This document shows, piece after piece, positions 10,231 through 17,901 of a DNA stretch of 52,242 bases. Below the pieces are notes generated by a model. That model was not told the origin of the DNA and did not search any database. It saw only the letters and a list, made by a program, of their open reading frames with translations. Made by a program: the position numbers and the translations under genes. Positions within the stretch are counted from its first letter, which is position 1, and each line of letters starts with the position of its first letter. The stretch is from an uncultured Anaerolineae bacterium (lineage in GTDB: Bacteria; Chloroflexota; Anaerolineae; Anaerolineales; Villigracilaceae), in the NCBI GenBank assembly GCA_903854805.1, contig CAINXK010000224.1, forward strand, positions 1 to 52,242. The letters run 5' to 3'.

Positions 10231-10920
10231 ATGACCCAATCACGCTCTGAACTAACAAATGACCGAAACAGCAGACAGACAGACCCACAAGGCGGCTGTC
10301 TGTCTGGTTTTTTGATCCCTCCCCTGGTGATACTGTGTTTTGGATTGATTCTGGCCTTCGGAACAAGCAGTCTGACCACGCTGGATTCTCAACCAAAAAC
10401 ACAAATCGCCAACCCGAATGGAGTCCTGGCGCCTTTATTTACTCCCGAAATCCAATTCTGGTCCGCGAACATAGCGCGCTGGTCTACCGAACACGGTCTG
10501 GACCCAAATATCGCCGCCACAGTCATGCAAATCGAATCTTGCGGAAATCCTTCTGCGCGTTCAAGTGCCGGCGCAACCGGGCTGTTCCAGGTGATGCCGT
10601 TCCATTTTTTGGATTATGAAGATGCCTACGATCCAGATATAAATGCGCTGAGGGGCTTGAATTATTTGGCGAAATCGCTGGAACAATCTGGAGGGGACGC
10701 GCGCCTGGCACTGGCAGGTTACAACGGGGGAATTGGTGTAATTGGCAGGGGCGAATCCAGCTGGGCAGCAGAAACAAATAGTTATGCATATTGGGGCAGT
10801 GGAATTTATAACGACGCTGCCCAAAATTCCAGCACATCAGCCAGGCTGGACGAATGGCTGGCCGCAGGTGGATACAGCTTGTGCAAAACGGCTCGTGATC
10901 GACTAGGGTTAAACCAATAG
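10231..10920 (+). CDS. Membrane-anchored lytic transglycosylase (SLT fold)
   Basis: This protein of about 229 residues has one N-terminal membrane segment (FLIPPLVILCFGLILAFG) and an extracytoplasmic SLT domain. ATVMQIESCGNPSARSSAGATGLFQVMPFHF carries the catalytic Glu in QIES. LRGLNYLAKSLEQSGGDARLALAGYNGG is the second family signature. It would cleave peptidoglycan glycan strands. I chose the ATG at 10231; a TTG at 10186 in the same frame adds 15 residues but has no better ribosome site. A terminator-like hairpin lies inside its first codons, so expression may be attenuated. Confidence 0.83.
   Translation: MTQSRSELTNDRNSRQTDPQGGCLSGFLIPPLVILCFGLILAFGTSSLTTLDSQPKTQIANPNGVLAPLFTPEIQFWSANIARWSTEHGLDPNIAATVMQIESCGNPSARSSAGATGLFQVMPFHFLDYEDAYDPDINALRGLNYLAKSLEQSGGDARLALAGYNGGIGVIGRGESSWAAETNSYAYWGSGIYNDAAQNSSTSARLDEWLAAGGYSLCKTARDRLGLNQ
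10272..10313 (+). terminator. Terminator-like hairpin inside the transglycosylase ORF
   Basis: CAGACAGACAG (10272-10282) pairs perfectly with CTGTCTGTCTG (10296-10306) over a 13-base loop. G and six T (10308-10313) follow. This has the form of an intrinsic terminator, yet it codes for residues 14-28 of the transglycosylase. Confidence 0.6.
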
Positions 10921-10937
10921 TAAAAATAAACCTGTTT

Positions 10938-12314
10938 CTACAACCCCTTTTCTTCACTTATTGGCAGATAAACCGCAAAAGCCGTACCCTGGCCTTCATG
11001 AGAATCAACTTCAATTCTTCCGCCATGAGCTTCGGCAATAAAACTGGCAATTGATAAACCAAGACCAAATCCGCTGGTTTTGGAGCGAGTCCGTGACTTT
11101 TCGCCACGATAAAAACGGTCAAAAATATGAGGCAAATCTGCCGCCGGGATGCCAGGCCCGGTATCCCGGACGACAATTCGAGCCGTTTCCCCCGCGCGTG
11201 AAAGACTCAAATACACCTCACCGCCCGCTGGAGTGTAGTGAATTGCATTGGATGTCAGGTTGATAAGAACCTGTTTTAAGCGGTCACGGTCACCTGAGAC
11301 CACAATCTGATCGATTTCGGTCAGTTTTAAGTGGACCTTCTCGCCAGCCAAAATCCGTATCTGTTGAAATACATCCGTAAGCAATTCATCAAGCGCCACA
11401 GGCGACATGGTCAGGGGCAATTTTCCAGATTCTGCCTGGGCAAGCAGCAATAAATCCCCGACCATGCGGGTTAACCGGTCAGCTTCATCCTTGATCGTAT
11501 CCAAAGATTCATCATCCGGCCCGAGCTTCCGGATTAGATCTGCATTCCCTTTGATGACTGTGAGCGGGGTACGCAATTCATGTGACACGTCTGCCAAGAA
11601 GCGCTGCTGTGATGTGAACAGGTTTTCAAGGCGCTCGAGGGTACGATTAAAAGCGCGGACAAGCGCACCAATCTCATCAGAAGAATGTTCCAGGGCAGGG
11701 ATGCGCCTGGAAAGATCATCCGCATGGGTAATCTGCTCAGCTGTTTGAGTAACTGTAGCTAACGGCGAAAGCGCCTGGCGGATCGAAAACCAGGATACTC
11801 CGGCAGCCAAAACCATTGAGATAATGGTCAGACCGACAAGGATAGACAGCAGGCTGTTGCGCACAGTATCGACCAGACCCAGATTTGTGGCTGCCTGAAG
11901 AATACCCACCGGTCGTGCACCAGCCAGGAGAGGCACCGTCAAAACGCGTAAATGAATATTCCGAATCGAAATATCACGAAACACAGGTTTGGATGAATTG
12001 ATCCCGGCGGGATCGAGTGGTTGGGATAAATCCCGGATCCCTGGGGATGACATTTGCAGGTGCCGCTCCCTGTCCCAATATTGCACATAGACACTTGCGG
12101 TTAGTTCTAGAGATGGAAGCGTTACAACATTTAGCTCTCCCACCGACCCAACCCGAGAATTTGAAAGGATATCCTTAACAGTCTGGTTGAGGGTGCGATC
12201 GACCTGGTCTAAGAGTAAAGCACTCACCAGAATATAGACCAACACTCCAAACAATAAAAGCACACCCCCAAGCAGGGTTGAATTGAGCAGGGTAAGACGC
12301 GCACGCAAGGACAT
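10938..12314 (-). CDS. Sensor histidine kinase (HAMP-HisKA-HATPase)
   Basis: This membrane kinase of 458 residues has a first membrane helix (about 8-32) and an outer sensory region of about 120 residues. A second helix (about 160-182), a HAMP linker and HisKA with FLADVSHELRTPLTVIKGNADL follow. The HATPase has the N, G1 (DTGPGIP), F and G2 (GFGLGLSIA) boxes. It should autophosphorylate its HisKA His and pass phosphate to the OmpR-type regulator encoded upstream. The stimulus is unknown. A terminator and a structured-RNA candidate separate the two genes, so the kinase is likely transcribed from its own promoter or by read-through. It ends 17 bases from the convergent transglycosylase gene. 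Confidence 0.93.
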   Translation of the reverse strand: MSLRARLTLLNSTLLGGVLLLFGVLVYILVSALLLDQVDRTLNQTVKDILSNSRVGSVGELNVVTLPSLELTASVYVQYWDRERHLQMSSPGIRDLSQPLDPAGINSSKPVFRDISIRNIHLRVLTVPLLAGARPVGILQAATNLGLVDTVRNSLLSILVGLTIISMVLAAGVSWFSIRQALSPLATVTQTAEQITHADDLSRRIPALEHSSDEIGALVRAFNRTLERLENLFTSQQRFLADVSHELRTPLTVIKGNADLIRKLGPDDESLDTIKDEADRLTRMVGDLLLLAQAESGKLPLTMSPVALDELLTDVFQQIRILAGEKVHLKLTEIDQIVVSGDRDRLKQVLINLTSNAIHYTPAGGEVYLSLSRAGETARIVVRDTGPGIPAADLPHIFDRFYRGEKSRTRSKTSGFGLGLSIASFIAEAHGGRIEVDSHEGQGTAFAVYLPISEEKGL

Positions 12315-12390
12315 GGAACCCTTTTATCAAAAGGCAGTGGCGGACATAAATAAAGATTTATTCACATCCATAAAGAATATATTCGAACAA

Positions 12391-12419
12391 TTAACGGCTT
12401 ATTTCTACAAGCATTTTAT
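12391..12419 (+). promoter_or_regulatory. Candidate promoter of the structured RNA
   Basis: TTAACG (12391-12396), 17 bases and TTTTAT (12414-12419) give a moderate sigma70 match (4/6 each). The predicted start, about 12424-12426, falls on the first base pairs of the RNA's closing stem. This fit is the main reason to favour the plus strand. Confidence 0.4.
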
Positions 12420-12422
12420 CAG

Positions 12423-12514
12423 CGGGGCAAGACTCGTTCCGAAATAAGAGGGACTCGGCTGGCGATAGCCCGGTCCCATGGTCCGTCGGAGTTATAAAAC
12501 GAATACCTGCCCCT
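12423..12514 (+). ncRNA. Compact structured RNA candidate, weakly 6S-like
   Basis: About 92 bases fold into a closed rod. GGGGCA pairs with TGCCCC at the ends. Inside that, CGTT/ACG and CCGA/TCGG pair, and a strong apical hairpin GGGACtCGGCT/AGCCcGGTCCC tops it. The 3' strand has GGTCCGTC...GAG and TAAAAC, resembling the E. coli 6S RNA segment CGGTCCGTCCGAG...TTAAAAC. 6S RNAs are usually twice this length, so the identity is uncertain. On the minus strand the same fold would sit in the leader of the histidine kinase and could be a cis-regulator. Structure was drawn by eye. Confidence 0.35.
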
Positions 12515-12557
12515 TCAGACTGTACACAAAATTTTACTCCCCAGAGATGAGTAGACG

Positions 12558-12598
12558 ATAAAAAAACGCACTACAAATTTTCAAGTTCGTAGTGCGTC
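12558..12598 (-). terminator. Intrinsic terminator after the response regulator
   Basis: ACGCACTAC (12566-12574) pairs with GTAGTGCGT (12589-12597). On the minus strand it is followed by seven T. It separates the response-regulator transcript from the kinase gene. Confidence 0.8.
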
Positions 12599-12616
12599 GT
12601 TACAAATTCAGAAAGG

Positions 12617-13297
12617 TTAGGGAGCCTCGCGAAGTACATAGCCCACGCCGCGCACAGTATGGATCAGACGCGGCAGAGTTTCGTTCACTTCGAGTTTCTG
12701 CCGGAGATAGCGTATATAGACTTCAAGCACATTACTTTCGCCACCAAAATCATAACCCCAGACACGGTCAAAAATCACTTCACGTGTCAACACCTGGCGA
12801 GGATGGCGCAGAAATAATTCCAACAGTTCGTATTCTTTGGCCGTCAATTGAATGATACTGGATCCTCGGGTAGCTTCACGCGAACCGGTATCGAGTGTCA
12901 GATCTGCGAATTTGAGCACCTGGATACGCTCTGGTTGCGTGCGCCGCAACAGTGCGCGGATTCGTGCCAACAGTTCATCCAGATTAAAGGGTTTGACCAT
13001 GTAATCGTCAGCGCCGGCATCCAGTCCCTGCACCCGATCTTGAATAGTATCCTTGGCAGTCAGCATTAATACTGGCATAGAGCCACCCATTCGCAAGCGG
13101 TGGCAAACCTCCAACCCATCCATACCCGGCAGCATCCAGTCCAGGACCACCAGATCAGGCGAGCGATCGCGCGCAAGATTTAATCCTGTCCTCCCATCGG
13201 TAGCCACTTCCACGGCATAGCCCTCATAAGCCAGCCCACGCTGGAGTAATTTCAAAATTGCTTGATCATCCTCGATGATGAGAATTTTCTCGTTCAT
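12617..13297 (-). CDS. OmpR/PhoB-family response regulator
   Basis: This 226-residue cytoplasmic regulator has a complete receiver (acidic pair ED at 10-11, phospho-acceptor Asp53 in [10 protein letters not shown], Lys in MLTAKD). Its winged-helix DNA-binding domain carries [34 protein letters not shown]. It should bind direct repeats once phosphorylated by the downstream histidine kinase. AAGGAGTG before the ATG supports the start. It is divergent from the sugar transferase gene with only 56 bases between. Confidence 0.94.
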   Translation of the reverse strand: MNEKILIIEDDQAILKLLQRGLAYEGYAVEVATDGRTGLNLARDRSPDLVVLDWMLPGMDGLEVCHRLRMGGSMPVLMLTAKDTIQDRVQGLDAGADDYMVKPFNLDELLARIRALLRRTQPERIQVLKFADLTLDTGSREATRGSSIIQLTAKEYELLELFLRHPRQVLTREVIFDRVWGYDFGGESNVLEVYIRYLRQKLEVNETLPRLIHTVRGVGYVLREAP

Positions 13298-13340
13298 AGC
13301 ACACTCCTTTATTATCTATTAAGATTATACACAACTCTGG

Positions 13341-13346
13341 TAGAAT
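13341..13346 (+). promoter_or_regulatory. -10 box of the sugar transferase, leaderless arrangement
   Basis: TAGAAT is followed by seven bases and then ATG at 13354. No ribosome site is present. Transcription would begin on the start codon. Confidence 0.4.
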
Positions 13347-13353
13347 TTCAGCA

Positions 13354-13974
13354 ATGTTTCCACAAAATATCCCTACCAGCAAACGAATATTTGACATCCT
13401 GATCGCTACCATGCTGATAATTGGTTTATCCCCAGTTTTGGTCGTGGTTGCTTTTCTGGTGCGGATTTTTCATGGCAAACCAGTGTTGTTCGGGCAAAAA
13501 AGGCCCGGATACAGAGGCCGGATATTTAATATTTACAAATTCCGGACAATGACGAATACCCGAGGCCCAGACGGTACGCTCTTGCCAGATGAGCAGAGAT
13601 TGACCAGGTTAGGGCGAATACTGCGCACAAGCAGCCTTGACGAACTGCCCGAACTTCTGAATGTCATTCGTGGAGAAATGAGTCTGGTCGGTCCACGTCC
13701 ATTACTGGTTCAATATTTGGACCGTTACAGCCCGGAACAAGCACGGCGGCATAACGTAGCACCAGGGATTACAGGTTGGGCACAGGTGAACGGCCGAAAC
13801 GCGCTCGACTGGGAAGACAAATTCCGGTTGGATGTCTGGTATGTAGACAACTGGAATATTTGGCTGGATATAAAAATATTATATCTAACTATTGGAAAGG
13901 TATTCAAACGAGAAGGCATCAACCAGCCTGGGCAAGCAACAGCGCAAGAATTCATGGGTAATAGAAAGTCCTGA
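13354..13974 (+). CDS. Polyprenyl-phosphate sugar-phosphate transferase
   Basis: This 206-residue member of the bacterial sugar transferase family (PglC/WcaJ catalytic core) transfers a sugar-1-phosphate from a nucleotide sugar to undecaprenyl phosphate, starting glycan assembly. One N-terminal membrane helix (IFDILIATMLIIGLSPVLVVVAFLV) precedes GQKRPGYRGRIFNIYKFRTM. The Asp-Glu dyad in TSSLDELPELLNVIRGEMSLVGPRPL and PGITGWAQVNGRN follow. It lacks the large N-terminal domain of WbaP/WcaJ, so it is the short form. No other glycan genes are beside it. A terminator overlaps its stop. Confidence 0.92.
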   Translation: MFPQNIPTSKRIFDILIATMLIIGLSPVLVVVAFLVRIFHGKPVLFGQKRPGYRGRIFNIYKFRTMTNTRGPDGTLLPDEQRLTRLGRILRTSSLDELPELLNVIRGEMSLVGPRPLLVQYLDRYSPEQARRHNVAPGITGWAQVNGRNALDWEDKFRLDVWYVDNWNIWLDIKILYLTIGKVFKREGINQPGQATAQEFMGNRKS

Positions 13975-14008
13975 CGCCAAAATATGTCAGGACTTTCTAT
14001 TATATTTC
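13961..14008 (+). terminator. Intrinsic terminator overlapping the sugar transferase stop
   Basis: A perfect 15-bp stem (13961-13975 with 13986-14000) includes the stop codon and is followed by TATATTT. Confidence 0.7.
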
Positions 14009-14123
14009 TGATAATTCCAGCCCAATTCAGATGCTATAATTTTTTTATCGATTCTTGCAAAAATATCTTTCTGGGTACAAATTTTTGCTTAAATTAGAAA
14101 CCAAAAAATAAGGAAAAACAAAC

Positions 14124-14543
14124 ATGACAACTCGAACATCGTCTGCCGAATGGAATGGCACACTCAAAGAAGGCGCAGGCTCCATGAAGTTGGCCAGCGG
14201 AGCGTACGAAGGAGCATATACCTATGCGTCTCGTTTTGAATCTGGAGAAGGCACTAATCCTGAGGAGCTAATCGCCGCCGCCCATGCTGGCTGTTATTCC
14301 ATGTTCCTTTCAGCGCTGCTAAGTAATGCAGGCTACACTCCTACGCACATTGCAACAACCGCCATCGTGCACCTGACCCAAGGTCCAACCATCAGCCTGA
14401 TCGAATTAAACTCTGAAGCCGAAGTCCCAGGTATAAGCGAGGCAGATTTTCAAGAAAAAGCTATAGAAGCAAAACAAAAATGCCCGGTCTCAAAGGTTTT
14501 GGCTGGAGCAGAAATTAGATTAACAGCCACACTTATCAAATAG
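14124..14543 (+). CDS. OsmC-family peroxiredoxin
   Basis: This 139-residue OsmC/Ohr-fold protein reduces organic hydroperoxides with a pair of Cys residues. Cys57 lies in LIAAAHAGCYSMFLSALL and Cys120 in AKQKCPVSKVLAG, the expected positions. The opening TTRTSSAEWNGTLKEGAGSMKL and the NPEELIAAAHAGC block place it in the OsmC rather than the Ohr branch. It is monocistronic, with AAGGA before the ATG and a strong terminator after the stop. It may detoxify peroxides produced during respiration. Confidence 0.93.
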   Translation: MTTRTSSAEWNGTLKEGAGSMKLASGAYEGAYTYASRFESGEGTNPEELIAAAHAGCYSMFLSALLSNAGYTPTHIATTAIVHLTQGPTISLIELNSEAEVPGISEADFQEKAIEAKQKCPVSKVLAGAEIRLTATLIK

Positions 14544-14549
14544 GTTCAA

Positions 14550-14591
14550 GACACGGCTCAGCCCAAATTATGCTGAGCCGTGTCATTTTTA
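14550..14591 (+). terminator. Intrinsic terminator after the OsmC gene
   Basis: A perfect 13-bp GC-rich stem (14550-14562 with 14572-14584) is followed by ATTTTTA. Confidence 0.85.
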
Positions 14592-14699
14592 CTGGCACAC
14601 CTGACACCTAGCCATTCGTCCAGTACAAAACCAGTCAAACAGGGGATGCGCCCAAATTGGAATACAAGTATCCTTTATGAAATTCTAAAGGAGAAAATA

Positions 14700-15659
14700 A
14701 TGTCAAACTTAATGATAGATCTTTCCAATGCTTTTGCAGATGCAGCAGAAAAAGCCGGTAAATCAACCGTTTTGGTAAATGCCCGTCAACGTATGCCATC
14801 CAGTGGCGTTGCTTTCACCAGCGATATGATTGTCACCGCGGACCACACGCTGGAACGAGATGATGATATCAGCGTTATCCTGAGTGATGGAACCCAGGTG
14901 AAAGCTACCATAGCGGGACGTGACCCAGGATCAGATCTCGCGGTTCTGAGGCTGGAGAATGCATCAGCCTTTCCAGCAGAAAAAGCGACCCAGGCCAGAG
15001 TAGGCCAAATCGTCCTGGCACTCGGTCGGCCTTCTTCAGAAGGGATCGAAGCCAGTCTGGGCACTTTGAGCGCCATCAGCGGCCCAGTCCGTACCCAGAG
15101 TGGTGTTCTGGACCGTTACTACCGTACAGATACAACACCGTATCCGGGTTTCTCAGGTGGACCTCTCATCGATGCAGAAGGTCACATCCTTGGGATCAAC
15201 ACATCTGGATTCGGTCGCGGCATGTCAATCACGATCCCGGCAGAAATTGTCTGGAAAGTGGCAGGTGAACTTGCCAGAAATGGTTCAATTAAACGAGGCT
15301 ATCTGGGTATTCGATCGCAACCCGTGGAGCTTACCCCTAGTGCTCAAACTGCACTGAAGCGCGAACAACCCACTGGTCTGCTGATTGTGGGGCTGGAAGA
15401 CCAAAGCCCGGCCGAAAAAGGTGGGTTGCTCGTGGGAGATACATTGGTTGGGATCAATGGCCATCAAATTTCTGATCACGATGCCTTATTTGCGAATCTT
15501 TCTGGTGATGTTGTCGGCAAGCCGGCTCCTGTGGAAGTACTGCGCGGAGGGTTGCCCCAAAGTTTTAGTGTTGTCATTGAAGAACGCCAGGTTGAACCGC
15601 AAGAACATGAAGACAATCACCATGGGCATGGACATGGACATAGACACGGACATCGCTAG
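14700..15659 (+). CDS. HtrA-like serine protease with PDZ and His-rich tail
   Basis: This trypsin-fold protease has about 319 residues and a complete triad: His49 (TADHTL), Asp79 (GSDLAVLR) and Ser152 (GFSGGPL, where GNSGGPL is usual). One PDZ domain follows (about 205-300). No signal peptide or membrane helix is visible after the ATG at 14700, which has AAAGGAG. It should therefore be cytoplasmic, unlike most DegP/HtrA proteins. The last 18 residues are mainly His, Gly, Asp and Arg and could bind Ni or Zn. The downstream regulator gene starts 14 bases after the stop, suggesting one operon. Confidence 0.85.
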   Translation: MSNLMIDLSNAFADAAEKAGKSTVLVNARQRMPSSGVAFTSDMIVTADHTLERDDDISVILSDGTQVKATIAGRDPGSDLAVLRLENASAFPAEKATQARVGQIVLALGRPSSEGIEASLGTLSAISGPVRTQSGVLDRYYRTDTTPYPGFSGGPLIDAEGHILGINTSGFGRGMSITIPAEIVWKVAGELARNGSIKRGYLGIRSQPVELTPSAQTALKREQPTGLLIVGLEDQSPAEKGGLLVGDTLVGINGHQISDHDALFANLSGDVVGKPAPVEVLRGGLPQSFSVVIEERQVEPQEHEDNHHGHGHGHRHGHR

Positions 15660-15673
15660 AGCGGAGATGTAAT

Positions 15674-16273
15674 TTGATCAAGGTAAGCGTGGTGGCTGAT
15701 AATATGGCGATGCGAGTTGGTTTACGCGAGGTTTTTAATAACCTGCCGGACCTATCAGTCGTTTCCGCAGATTCGCGCAGTGATGATTTATCCGCGCCTA
15801 TGGATGTGCTGGTGATGGTAACGCCGGCAAACATCAGGAACATCGAGAACAAGCAGGCGATTTTATACCTGACAGATGATCCTGCGGATATCCAGGAACT
15901 GATCAGCCTTGATTTTTCAGTCTGGGGCGCACTCCCGGTCAATGCCAGCGAAAACGAATTGAACTGTGCCATCCATGCATTGGCAGATGGGTTATGGATT
16001 GGCGACCCGGGGCTGGTTAGAAAATTGTTCCAGCAAAAGCTGGAACAAGAATTCGATGATATCGACCTGCTATCACAGGCTCTGACACCACGCGAGACAG
16101 AAGTTCTGCAACTTGCAGCCCAGGGTCTTGCGAATAAGCAGATTGCGGTGCGCCTTGGGATCAGTGAACACACCATTAAATTTCACCTTTCTTCGCTTTA
16201 CGCAAAGCTGGGCGTTTCCAGCCGCACAGAGGCAGTTCGCGCCGGAGTCAGACGCGGATTGGTGGTGCTCTAA
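15674..16273 (+). CDS. LuxR/NarL-type regulator with pseudo-receiver
   Basis: This 199-residue protein has a good C-terminal LuxR helix-turn-helix (LTPRETEVLQLAAQGLANKQIAVRLGISEHTIKFHLSSLYAKLGVSSRTEAV). The N-terminal half follows the receiver fold but is short. The phospho-acceptor Asp site reads PMDVLVMV, and the conserved Lys site reads GALPVNAS. Phosphorylation is therefore unlikely; control may come from protein contact, perhaps with the protease encoded just upstream. The start is TTG at 15674 with GGAG seven bases before. It is probably co-transcribed with the protease gene. Confidence 0.83.
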   Translation: MIKVSVVADNMAMRVGLREVFNNLPDLSVVSADSRSDDLSAPMDVLVMVTPANIRNIENKQAILYLTDDPADIQELISLDFSVWGALPVNASENELNCAIHALADGLWIGDPGLVRKLFQQKLEQEFDDIDLLSQALTPRETEVLQLAAQGLANKQIAVRLGISEHTIKFHLSSLYAKLGVSSRTEAVRAGVRRGLVVL

Positions 16274-16290
16274 CGATACCGACGATAGAA

Positions 16291-16336
16291 CAAACAAAAA
16301 GAGCGTAGAGATTAACCTCTACGCTCTTTTTGTTTA
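16291..16336. terminator. Bidirectional terminator
   Basis: A perfect 15-bp stem (16296-16310 with 16317-16331) has A-runs on the left and T-runs on the right. It serves the regulator gene (plus) and the small membrane protein gene (minus). Confidence 0.85.
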
Positions 16337-16349
16337 ATAAACCAATGGA

Positions 16350-16604
16350 TCACCTGGACGAGCGTAAATCCATATACTTGATAAAAATCGGGACAACAAT
16401 AAAAATAAATATCAGGATCCCCAAAAACAGAATCCCATCACTATGACCGGCTTGCGCTTCGAGTGCCATAGCGGTTGCCCTGGCTTTCGGTACTGGCGTG
16501 GCTGCCGGTTGCGATAAAAATGCAGGCGAACTGGAAGAAATGCTCAAAAAAGTGAGCAAAACGATAGTAATAAAAACACCGAAAGAGCGGATTTTTGTCG
16601 TCAT
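16350..16604 (-). CDS. Small two-helix membrane protein
   Basis: I do not recognise this 84-residue protein. It has a signal-like hydrophobic segment (SFGVFITIVLLTFLSISSSSPAF) and a Pro/Ala-rich stretch (PAATPVPKARATA). A second membrane helix (GILFLGILIFIFIVVPIFI) and a short basic end follow. The ATG at 16604 is preferred over a TTG six bases upstream. An inverted repeat AGGGTGA-N7-TCACCCT (16621-16641) sits between a possible -10 (TATACT, 16642-16647 minus) and the start and may be an operator. It is divergent from the respiratory operon. Confidence 0.55.
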   Translation of the reverse strand: MTTKIRSFGVFITIVLLTFLSISSSSPAFLSQPAATPVPKARATAMALEAQAGHSDGILFLGILIFIFIVVPIFIKYMDLRSSR

Positions 16605-16670
16605 AGGCAATTCATCAAAAAGGGTGATAATTTTTCACCCTAGTATATCATGAGCTAAATCGGGTAATTC

Positions 16671-16699
16671 TTATCAAATATTAACTTGTCATGTATAAT
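16671..16699 (+). promoter_or_regulatory. Promoter of the Act respiratory operon
   Basis: TTATCA (16671-16676), a 17-base spacer and a perfect TATAAT (16694-16699) lie about 110 bases before the first cytochrome gene. Confidence 0.6.
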
Positions 16700-16817
16700 C
16701 CGAAATCGGTGAGGTTATTATATTTTCGGTATGATCTTTACTTTTTCAATGTAGTTTGTAGTGTTCTTGCGGACAGTACAATATCAAGTTAACCTGGCTT
16801 ATGGAAAGAGGTGCTGC

Positions 16818-17774
16818 TTGCGTACATCCATCCGAATTCTTATTCTTACTATTGCGATCATGCTGTTAGGAATTGGTACAGTCAGCGCTCGCAATTTCCA
16901 TCCTTCCACCGACGATGTTACCATCGGGGCCCAGCTGTATGACAACTGGTATGCGCTTTTGCAGGTCGAACCTCCCTCCGGCAATATGCCGATCTGGGAA
17001 CGCCAGACCACAAATACGCGGTCAGGTCCAGATACATGGCGATGTTCTGAGTGCCATGGTTGGGATTACAAAGGATCTGAGGGCATTTACGGTTCGGGTT
17101 CACACGCCACCGGCTTTCCGAATGTGATGAAACTCGCTGCGGGGATGACTGAGGCAGAGATCGTTGATCACCTGAAAGGGTCCAAGGATGTTTCCCACGA
17201 CTTTTCGAAATATCTGAAAGACGCCGACCTTGAAAAACTGGCCAAATTCCTAAAGGAAGGCGTACAGGATAGCAGCGGCTCTATTGACGCAATCACGCTA
17301 AAAGTTAGCGGCGGAAATCCGGAGAACGGCAAAAAATTATATGAATTAAATTGTTCAAAATGCCACGGAACAGACGGGAAATTAATAGTTTTTCGTGCCG
17401 AAGGTTTGAACGAATACCTCGGTTCTATCGCCAATCGCGACCCATATCGCTTTATGCACCGCACACGCTTCGGCGTTTCAGCAGCAAAAGATATGCCGGT
17501 TGGCAAAGAATTAGGCTGGAAAGCCACAGATAGCGTGGATGTCCTGGCATATGCACAGAGCCTGCCGACCGGAATTGAAAATGAAACCGTAAGCAATGCT
17601 GGCGCTGGCTCAAAAACTTCGCCTAAATTAGGCGGGCCTCAGGGTGGCGTACTGGGTGGCATTTTCACCGGAATTTCGGCAGTCCTGGGCATGCTAGGCA
17701 TCAGTACTTTCTTCATGCTTGGTTTGATTATTCTGGGGGCTTTGATCGTCTGGGCTCTACGAAAACGTAATTGA
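16818..17774 (+). CDS. Membrane-anchored diheme cytochrome c
   Basis: This secreted c-type cytochrome of about 318 residues has two CxxCH sites, RCSECHG and NCSKCHG, each in its own cytochrome domain. One C-terminal membrane helix (FFMLGLIILGALIVWALRKR) follows. The start is probably TTG at 16818, since AGAGGTG is well placed and the protein then opens with a clean signal peptide ending in VSARNF. It heads the Act gene cluster and may carry electrons from the complex to an oxidase or other acceptor. A hairpin (17789-17816) separates it from actA, so stoichiometry may differ. Confidence 0.85.
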   Translation: MRTSIRILILTIAIMLLGIGTVSARNFHPSTDDVTIGAQLYDNWYALLQVEPPSGNMPIWERQTTNTRSGPDTWRCSECHGWDYKGSEGIYGSGSHATGFPNVMKLAAGMTEAEIVDHLKGSKDVSHDFSKYLKDADLEKLAKFLKEGVQDSSGSIDAITLKVSGGNPENGKKLYELNCSKCHGTDGKLIVFRAEGLNEYLGSIANRDPYRFMHRTRFGVSAAKDMPVGKELGWKATDSVDVLAYAQSLPTGIENETVSNAGAGSKTSPKLGGPQGGVLGGIFTGISAVLGMLGISTFFMLGLIILGALIVWALRKRN

Positions 17775-17788
17775 TCTTTGAGCTATTC

Positions 17789-17816
17789 AGCCTGGCAGAT
17801 CGAGATCTGTCAGGCT
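17789..17816 (+). terminator. Weak terminator or processing hairpin before actA
   Basis: A 12-bp stem with one G-T pair and loop CGAG is followed only by TGTTCC. It could reduce read-through or protect mRNA ends. Confidence 0.4.
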
Positions 17817-17901
17817 TGTTCCACCGAATTGAGACCCGCCGTGAAGCAAAAATTTATGCCAAAAATATGCTTTATACGGCTAAAATGCATCAGGAGAGAC
17901 T

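Noticed and set aside
12423..12514. Signal recognition particle RNA
   Set aside because: The GGAAGCAG-type apical loop of SRP RNA is missing.
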